40,101 nt of DNA from Carboxylicivirga caseinilyticus. Its GTDB lineage: Bacteria > Bacteroidota > Bacteroidia > Bacteroidales > Marinilabiliaceae. The notes under the pieces were generated by a model. That model was not told where the DNA came from. It saw only the letters and a program-made list of their open reading frames with translations, and ran no database searches. Where the stretch lies: contig JAFMVE010000051.1 in the NCBI GenBank assembly GCA_025499705.1, positions 1 to 40,101 of the forward strand. The letters run 5' to 3'. Shown here one piece after another: positions 35,245 through 40,101 of the stretch. A program made the position numbers and the translations under genes. Position 1 is the first letter of the stretch. The number at the start of each line of letters is the position of its first letter.

Positions 35245-36372
35245 TTAATATTTTAATTCCATAAATTGCCCCACAACTTTTTCAATATGATAATGCTCCG
35301 GACCCGGCAAATCCATTCGTGCTGAGTAATTTCCCTTTAAAAATTCCAGAACATTTGTTTTGTTTAAGTCATAGTAAATATTTAGTACAGGTCGATTGGT
35401 GATGATATAATCAATCAGTTTACTCGGTACATTTAAAGTGGTACCATTATCAAAGTTGATTAAGAAATCCATTTCTACCAATTTATCCATTAATAGATCT
35501 CGGGGAATGAAATCACTGATTATCAAATTATCTCCAAGCAATGGGATATAATCATTGAGTAGTTCCCTTTGATTGGTATAAACATAGAATCGAAACGGTT
35601 CTTCTAAATTGGATAGAAAACTCAATAAAGGTCGGGGATCCCTTATACCGGCTAAAAAACCTCCTGCATATGCAAAATGAGGAATATTGTTATCTGGTTG
35701 TTTATTTTTCCTTTCATTTAAATTAAAAGAGAAGCCCTGAGGAATAATTCGTATTTTATGATGAAATTCCTTATAATAAGCCGGTATGGCACTTTCAACC
35801 GGTATCGTTATAAATTCGGCTTTTCTGCAAAACCACTTTTCAAGATAACTAAAATAAAAAAGTTTACGAAACGAATCCAGGCGATCTCCCATATAAGGAT
35901 CACCACAATCAGCTATCCATGTTTGAGCAATCTGATGTTTTTTCTTCCTAGCCCAGGCAACACCCCAATGAACCGGGTATGGGACTGCAAAAGAAAGAAG
36001 CAAATCATACCCAACTTCCTTTTTAAGCATATGCTTCACCCTAAACATTTCTTCAATAACCGGGTATTCAAACAATAAGGCAAGTATTCTGGTTAAAAAC
36101 CGGTCCAAAACGGTTCCTTTTAGCCATCGTATTGAAGAAATGGGTTTAAATGCAGCAGGTTTCCACATTTTCAGCTGAAAAGGAAATTCATTTAATAACG
36201 AAGTATAATCGTGTGCTCTGTATTTTGAAATGACTGTAACCACATGCCCTTGCCTGGTCAATTCCTTGGCCAACTCTGATGCACGAAAGCTACGTGGTGA
36301 AATCTCAGGGTAAAAAGCACTTGATATCAATAATATATTTATGTTTTTTTTCAAAGCATTATAAATTAACAA
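35245..36372 (-). CDS. Glycosyltransferase, GT4-like
   Basis: This GT-B enzyme is up to 375 aa long. INILLISSAFYPEISPRSFRASELAKEL is the N-terminal pattern of the family, shown here across residues 11-38. The donor domain ends with FLINFDNGTTLNVPSKLIDYI, a VPSK-type motif in place of E-x7-E. No ATG is available: TTG at 36372 or TTG at 36354 could serve, and the second gives the more usual MKKN-type beginning. It transfers one sugar of the repeat unit; specificity is unknown. Confidence 0.82.
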   Translation of the reverse strand: MLIYNALKKNINILLISSAFYPEISPRSFRASELAKELTRQGHVVTVISKYRAHDYTSLLNEFPFQLKMWKPAAFKPISSIRWLKGTVLDRFLTRILALLFEYPVIEEMFRVKHMLKKEVGYDLLLSFAVPYPVHWGVAWARKKKHQIAQTWIADCGDPYMGDRLDSFRKLFYFSYLEKWFCRKAEFITIPVESAIPAYYKEFHHKIRIIPQGFSFNLNERKNKQPDNNIPHFAYAGGFLAGIRDPRPLLSFLSNLEEPFRFYVYTNQRELLNDYIPLLGDNLIISDFIPRDLLMDKLVEMDFLINFDNGTTLNVPSKLIDYIITNRPVLNIYYDLNKTNVLEFLKGNYSARMDLPGPEHYHIEKVVGQFMELKY

Positions 36373-36379
36373 TAATATC

Positions 36380-37417
36380 CTAAACTGCCTGATGCTTATA
36401 CTTAAGAACTTTTTTCAATAAGTGCTTAAATTCATTTAAGTATGCTTTAAATGCAAAAGATATGCATATCGAATTATATAATGATGTTAATTCTTTATAA
36501 GGAGCATGCAAACCATCTGTTTCCAACTTGGAAAACCCAACATCTTTAAGGCGTCTTTTTATTTTTATATAATTTTTAAATACTGGCTTTTGTAATGCGG
36601 CATTTAAGGTTAATAACACAAATTTATTTATGGGTTGAGTTAAAAACTTTTTTTGTTCCGGACTTAGATTAGTTTGAGCTTGAAATTGTTTAAGATTCTG
36701 TGCCGCAATTAAGAAGCCATTAATGGCTTTTTCAGAGTAATATAAGTTAGAATGAGTAGCGGAACCCGGCCTTGATGTTCTTTGATAAAAAGAATGTCCA
36801 TCAAAGATACATATTTTTGCCAAGCAAAGTATTCGCGCAATTAGTTCTCCATCTTCTAAATAAGGAACATTTGGCAGAAAAAATAACTTATTCTTTTTTA
36901 TAAATTCTGACTTATATAATATAGCCCACATTCTGTCAGGATCTGTTTGACCGTCACCTCTACCCGCAAAATAGGCATCAATCCCTATATACCTATCATT
37001 ACAAACTTTTTCGTTAAAGATTCTTATTCTTTCCTTTCCAAATTCATTAAAAACTGTGAATCCCAAAAATGAAACTTCGGCATTGTAAGCAGATACATTA
37101 TTCAAAACTCTGCTAAAACTATTTGGTTCCACATAATCATCAGGATCAATAAAAAGCAGGTATTCACCTTTTGCCTTTTTAATCCCATTATTTCTTGCCC
37201 GGGATACCCCTTGATTTTCCTGATTGATTAATAGTATATTATTGAATTCTTGCTTTAAGTCCTCAACAATATCACTAGAATTATCAGGTGAACCATCATT
37301 AATGCAAATTAATTCAAACTGATCTTTTGGTATATCCTGATTCTCCAAACTTCTGATGCAACGCTCCACATAAGGAGCCACATTGTACATTGGAATTATA
37401 ACAGACAATCGAATCAT
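36380..37417 (-). CDS. Glycosyltransferase, GT2 family
   Basis: This is a 345-aa inverting GT-A enzyme. LSVIIPMYNVAPYVERCIRS, CINDGSPDNSSDIV, NQGVSRARNNGI and the metal-binding FIDPDDYVEP show the standard GT2 fold in the first 110 residues. RMWAILYKSEFIKKN and PYLEDGELIARIL lie in the acceptor region. The C-terminal third is of the type found in CPS and EPS loci. Its ATG overlaps the stop of the upstream GT gene (TAATG). Confidence 0.93.
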   Translation of the reverse strand: MIRLSVIIPMYNVAPYVERCIRSLENQDIPKDQFELICINDGSPDNSSDIVEDLKQEFNNILLINQENQGVSRARNNGIKKAKGEYLLFIDPDDYVEPNSFSRVLNNVSAYNAEVSFLGFTVFNEFGKERIRIFNEKVCNDRYIGIDAYFAGRGDGQTDPDRMWAILYKSEFIKKNKLFFLPNVPYLEDGELIARILCLAKICIFDGHSFYQRTSRPGSATHSNLYYSEKAINGFLIAAQNLKQFQAQTNLSPEQKKFLTQPINKFVLLTLNAALQKPVFKNYIKIKRRLKDVGFSKLETDGLHAPYKELTSLYNSICISFAFKAYLNEFKHLLKKVLKYKHQAV

Positions 37418-38553
37418 TAGGCTATTTTTATCTCATTATATATACTTAACCAGTTTTCAATCACTCCAGACCAGGAGGATAACTTAAAAATATTAACAGG
37501 GTTATTAACTCCTAATTGCCTATACCTATCAACCGAAAGAATGGTGTCTTTTAGCGTATCTTCTAAGTTTTCTAAATCTACTATTTTAAAGTAAACATTA
37601 TTATCAGTAAAAACCTGATAGGGTAACCATTTTCCTGCCAATAAAACATTCGAAGCAAATAAATACTCCTGAATGGCCGCAGAAAAGGTATCACTGATCT
37701 GAATAGTGATTATGATATCACTGGCAATAATATAATTGGAAAATTCCTTAGTTGACATAAATCCAGTTATAACCTTATATGGAATATTAAGCTTACTTGC
37801 TTTTTTAATCACCAATTTAATATACTCAGCACTCCCTCCATAATTCATTGGAATAAGCAAAAAAATATTATCCTTTAGTTGCTGAGGCAATTCAGAAATC
37901 TTATTGAGTAACAATTCATGTTGATGTCCAATGCTTCCATTAGTACCACAGGTAATAACCAGTTTATCTAAAGGAATCCCGATATTCTGTTTACATTCCA
38001 TTTTACAGTTATCGTTTAGTACCTTATCCAAATGCGTTAACTGAATATTTCCAAAATGAGCAATTCTGATTTTAGCCTTAAATTCAGGAAAATCCTGAAG
38101 AAATTGATCTTTGACCTGCTCTGTTTCCAATTGGATGATATCAACCTGTCTATACAAAAGTCTTTGTTCCTCTTTCCGTTTTTGATCTACCCTATAAAAA
38201 TCAGAACCCCAAACTGTTATCTTGATCTTTTTACCCCTCGCCTTCAAGATAGGAATGAGTTCATCATAGAAGACACTAAAATAATGAATATCAATAATAT
38301 TATATGAATCTGCTAATTTAAGAATGGTCCACTTTCTTATCCAGCGTAATAAGCCTCCCCGAACTTTTGGTATAGCAATTAAAATATGGAGTAATAAAAT
38401 CCAAATAGGTTTGTTTTCTTTATTGTAATTCGTATAGCGAAATTTCACAATATTAAAGGATGATACGAAGTTATTGGTTTTAGCAATTTCCTTACCTAAA
38501 TTATCCAGCAGTTGATTATGATTAAAATACTCGTAGAGTAATAAGATTCTCAT
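37417..38553 (-). CDS. Glycosyltransferase, GT-B fold
   Basis: This 378-aa protein is similar to GT4-like or TDP-Fuc4NAc transferase-like enzymes of polysaccharide loci. KIKITVWGSDFYRVD is the mark of the subgroup. VITCGTNGSIGHQHELLL, PMNYGGSAEYIK and IIITIQISDTFSAAIQEYLF give the donor domain. It starts with ATG, 24 bp after the GINT1-like gene, and is coupled to the GT2 gene downstream. The donor sugar is unknown. Confidence 0.78.
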   Translation of the reverse strand: MRILLLYEYFNHNQLLDNLGKEIAKTNNFVSSFNIVKFRYTNYNKENKPIWILLLHILIAIPKVRGGLLRWIRKWTILKLADSYNIIDIHYFSVFYDELIPILKARGKKIKITVWGSDFYRVDQKRKEEQRLLYRQVDIIQLETEQVKDQFLQDFPEFKAKIRIAHFGNIQLTHLDKVLNDNCKMECKQNIGIPLDKLVITCGTNGSIGHQHELLLNKISELPQQLKDNIFLLIPMNYGGSAEYIKLVIKKASKLNIPYKVITGFMSTKEFSNYIIASDIIITIQISDTFSAAIQEYLFASNVLLAGKWLPYQVFTDNNVYFKIVDLENLEDTLKDTILSVDRYRQLGVNNPVNIFKLSSWSGVIENWLSIYNEIKIA

Positions 38554-38577
38554 TCAGTTTCTGATCAATAAGTGTTT

Positions 38578-39564
38578 CTAATTATTATTCTTTTTTTGAC
38601 CATCAATAATAGCGAACCATCTATTATCAATATTTTGAATATCTGCATGATGGACACCCTTGTTATTCCAGTTTGATCTACCTTTTTTAAATAACGGATC
38701 AGTTCCAACTAGTTTCTCATGATAATGCTCTGTTGTTAAGGAATCAATTTCAAAGCAATAAACTTGTTTGCCATAATACTCTTCACAATCCTGCGCCAAA
38801 CGATATAATTTCCCATTAGAGGTAAATATTCTTCCAGAAGTACCAGAATACTTTTTATCAAACTGGCGGATAGGACTCTGAGGATGTAGCTTCCATTCAC
38901 CCATAAGCTCACTTGAATAATATAAATGCATCACATCATGCTCAGGTTTACTGACAAACATCCACCACTTTTTATTGTAATAAAACACATTGGGATCATC
39001 ATATTGATAGCCTTCCAACAAATTTTCTACATATTCGAACTTATCAGGAAAACCTGTGGCTTTATACAACCGTACAGAATGTGCTTCATTACTTTCGGGG
39101 ACCATATAAATTTCCCCTTTCCATTGAAATATATTCGGATAAGATAAATGAAATTCTTCATCCAGAACTACCTGCCCGTATTGCCATTTTTTAAGATCCT
39201 GACTAAAAGCATAGGCTATATCTCCCTGCATTGTTTCACGGTTTAATACTTCAAAATAAATATAAAAAATACTATCTTTTACAAGTAAAAATGGATCAGC
39301 AACAAAAACTCCATCAACATCATCTATATCGTCAACAGTAATAATCGGATTCTGAATTGAATCTGAACTTTCTAAAACAAAAGGAGAATCACCTGTATAT
39401 ATTCCAATAGACCAGGGGCCTTTACTTTTACCTGAAAAGTTGTAATAAACCTTTTGAATCAATCCATAGGGAAACAGATGATAACGTGAAATTAGAAATC
39501 CGTATCCAACACCAACAATCAGAATAAAGCTTAAAAGAGCAGTTTTTTTTAATAACTTCAACAC
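38578..39564 (-). CDS. Membrane-anchored GINT1-like beta-propeller protein
   Basis: This 328-aa protein has one N-terminal membrane segment (about residues 9-26). The rest resembles the five-bladed propeller domain named after plant glucosamine inositolphosphorylceramide transferase, also close in fold to GH43-type enzymes. Marks are WSIGIYTGDSPF, VADPFLLVKDSIFYIYFE, AYAFSQDLKKWQYGQVVL, LSYPNIFQWKGEIYMVPES, DDPNVFYYNKKWWMFVS and SGTSGRIFTSNGKLYRLAQD. The Asp residues at the blade starts suggest sugar binding or catalysis. Its role in bacterial polysaccharide loci is not established. GTG at 39564 is the likely start because an in-frame stop lies five codons upstream. Confidence 0.8.
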   Translation of the reverse strand: MLKLLKKTALLSFILIVGVGYGFLISRYHLFPYGLIQKVYYNFSGKSKGPWSIGIYTGDSPFVLESSDSIQNPIITVDDIDDVDGVFVADPFLLVKDSIFYIYFEVLNRETMQGDIAYAFSQDLKKWQYGQVVLDEEFHLSYPNIFQWKGEIYMVPESNEAHSVRLYKATGFPDKFEYVENLLEGYQYDDPNVFYYNKKWWMFVSKPEHDVMHLYYSSELMGEWKLHPQSPIRQFDKKYSGTSGRIFTSNGKLYRLAQDCEEYYGKQVYCFEIDSLTTEHYHEKLVGTDPLFKKGRSNWNNKGVHHADIQNIDNRWFAIIDGQKKNNN

Positions 39565-39576
39565 AATAACAAACTT

Positions 39577-40101
39577 TTAACAATAGGTATAAATACTATC
39601 TTTCTTTACAGGCAGTCTTTTAATAAACCATATTAAATATTTACCAGGATTTAAATAAATAAGCAATAAATTATACAGAAAAAGATTAAATCTATTGTTG
39701 GTATTGACAATCTCAATTCTAAAAATCTGACTAACAATCCAGTTATATCGTTGACAAATACAAAGTAATAATGGCAAATTGGGATATGTATATATCTTTC
39801 TCATCGACTCACTACTAAAATAATTGGGATTTATTATGTGTTCCTTTACACTATTATTAATTGCCTTTGAATGTTTTCGATAGAATACCGTTTTTTTATT
39901 CATAAAAAATAATCGAACACCTGCTTTAGTTAGTTTCAACCACAAAGGATAATCTTCCAATAGTTTAAATCGTTCATCAAATCCTCCATTTTTTTTTAAG
40001 GTATCATTCACTAGTGGGCGATTAAGATTAAAAAACGATCTTTGAAATTCTTTGTTAGTCGTACTTGTAGCGATTTTTAATAGCGTGACGATTTGAATTG
40101 A
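39577..40101 (-). CDS. Glycosyltransferase GT2, 5' end cut by the window
   Basis: Reading back from GTG at 40011, the frame stays open for 30 more codons to the edge of the window, giving residues such as TNKEFQRSFFNLNRPLVND. The true start therefore lies beyond 40101, and the GTG is probably internal. The visible 174 codons are the C-terminal part of a GT2 enzyme: KNGGFDERFKLLEDYPLWLK is the classic acceptor-side motif, and KTVFYRKHSKAI follows. The catalytic N-terminal half is missing from view only because the sequence ends. It is the first visible gene of the minus-strand run. Confidence 0.85.
   Translation of the reverse strand, partial: SIQIVTLLKIATSTTNKEFQRSFFNLNRPLVNDTLKKNGGFDERFKLLEDYPLWLKLTKAGVRLFFMNKKTVFYRKHSKAINNSVKEHIINPNYFSSESMRKIYTYPNLPLLLCICQRYNWIVSQIFRIEIVNTNNRFNLFLYNLLLIYLNPGKYLIWFIKRLPVKKDSIYTYC

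Noticed and set aside
39577-40011. A complete 144-aa protein starting with GTG at 40011
   Set aside because: The frame stays open to the window edge with GT2-like residues before the GTG, so it is a cut gene and not a short one.

Overview
The window looks like part of a Bacteroidota chromosome. It is AT-rich, three secreted proteins carry type IX secretion (T9SS) C-terminal sorting modules, one candidate promoter matches the TAnnTTTG form of this phylum, and the gene families (EpsG, AlgI-type MBOAT, polysaccharide deacetylase-like, four-helix bundle) fit. A more exact placement, perhaps a marine or gut Bacteroidales/Marinilabiliales relative, is only a guess. I see no rRNA, tRNA, transposase or CRISPR array.

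Layout. 1-709: non-coding DNA with decayed repeats and a REP-like palindrome. 713-5151 (+): two secreted T9SS proteins, the second a beta-helix protein with a PKD domain and five tandem sorting-like modules, closed by a perfect 17-bp hairpin. 5386-6549 (+): a DegT-type sugar aminotransferase. 6577-8817: a secreted T9SS protein (-) and a lipoprotein (+), both SGNH-hydrolase-like. From 40101 back to 8861 every gene lies on the minus strand, mostly with tiny gaps or overlaps. This is an exopolysaccharide, capsule or O-antigen type locus: about seven glycosyltransferases, an EpsG-like polymerase, a GINT1-like protein, two deacetylase-like paralogues, a four-helix bundle gene, CapA, AsnB, two ATP-grasp proteins, an NAD-dependent epimerase, a Dlt-like aminoacylation block, two MBOAT/SGNH pairs, a PglC-like initiating phosphoglycosyl transferase and a PglE-like aminotransferase. 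No flippase (Wzx), Wzc or Wza was found, so the locus probably continues past 40101 or uses genes elsewhere.

How the genes may work together (inference). The 13263-21157 block holds two amino-acid adenylation enzymes, two carrier proteins, three GNAT transferases, an SGNH protein and an MBOAT. Adenylase, carrier, MBOAT and SGNH are the four parts of the DltA/C/B/D machinery that esterifies teichoic acids with D-alanine, here set inside a Gram-negative polysaccharide locus and doubled. Two of the GNATs are paralogues with a damaged CoA-binding motif, so they may take aminoacyl groups from the carriers. The two sugar aminotransferases and two deacetylase-like proteins could supply free amino groups as acceptors, and the ATP-grasp proteins and AsnB add more amide chemistry. 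The simplest reading is a polysaccharide carrying several aminoacyl groups.

The strongest unexplained non-coding structure is a set of three degenerate 7-bp-periodic islands at 30680-30901, 32098-32266 and 32704-32808, at three consecutive gene junctions around capA and the four-helix bundle gene.
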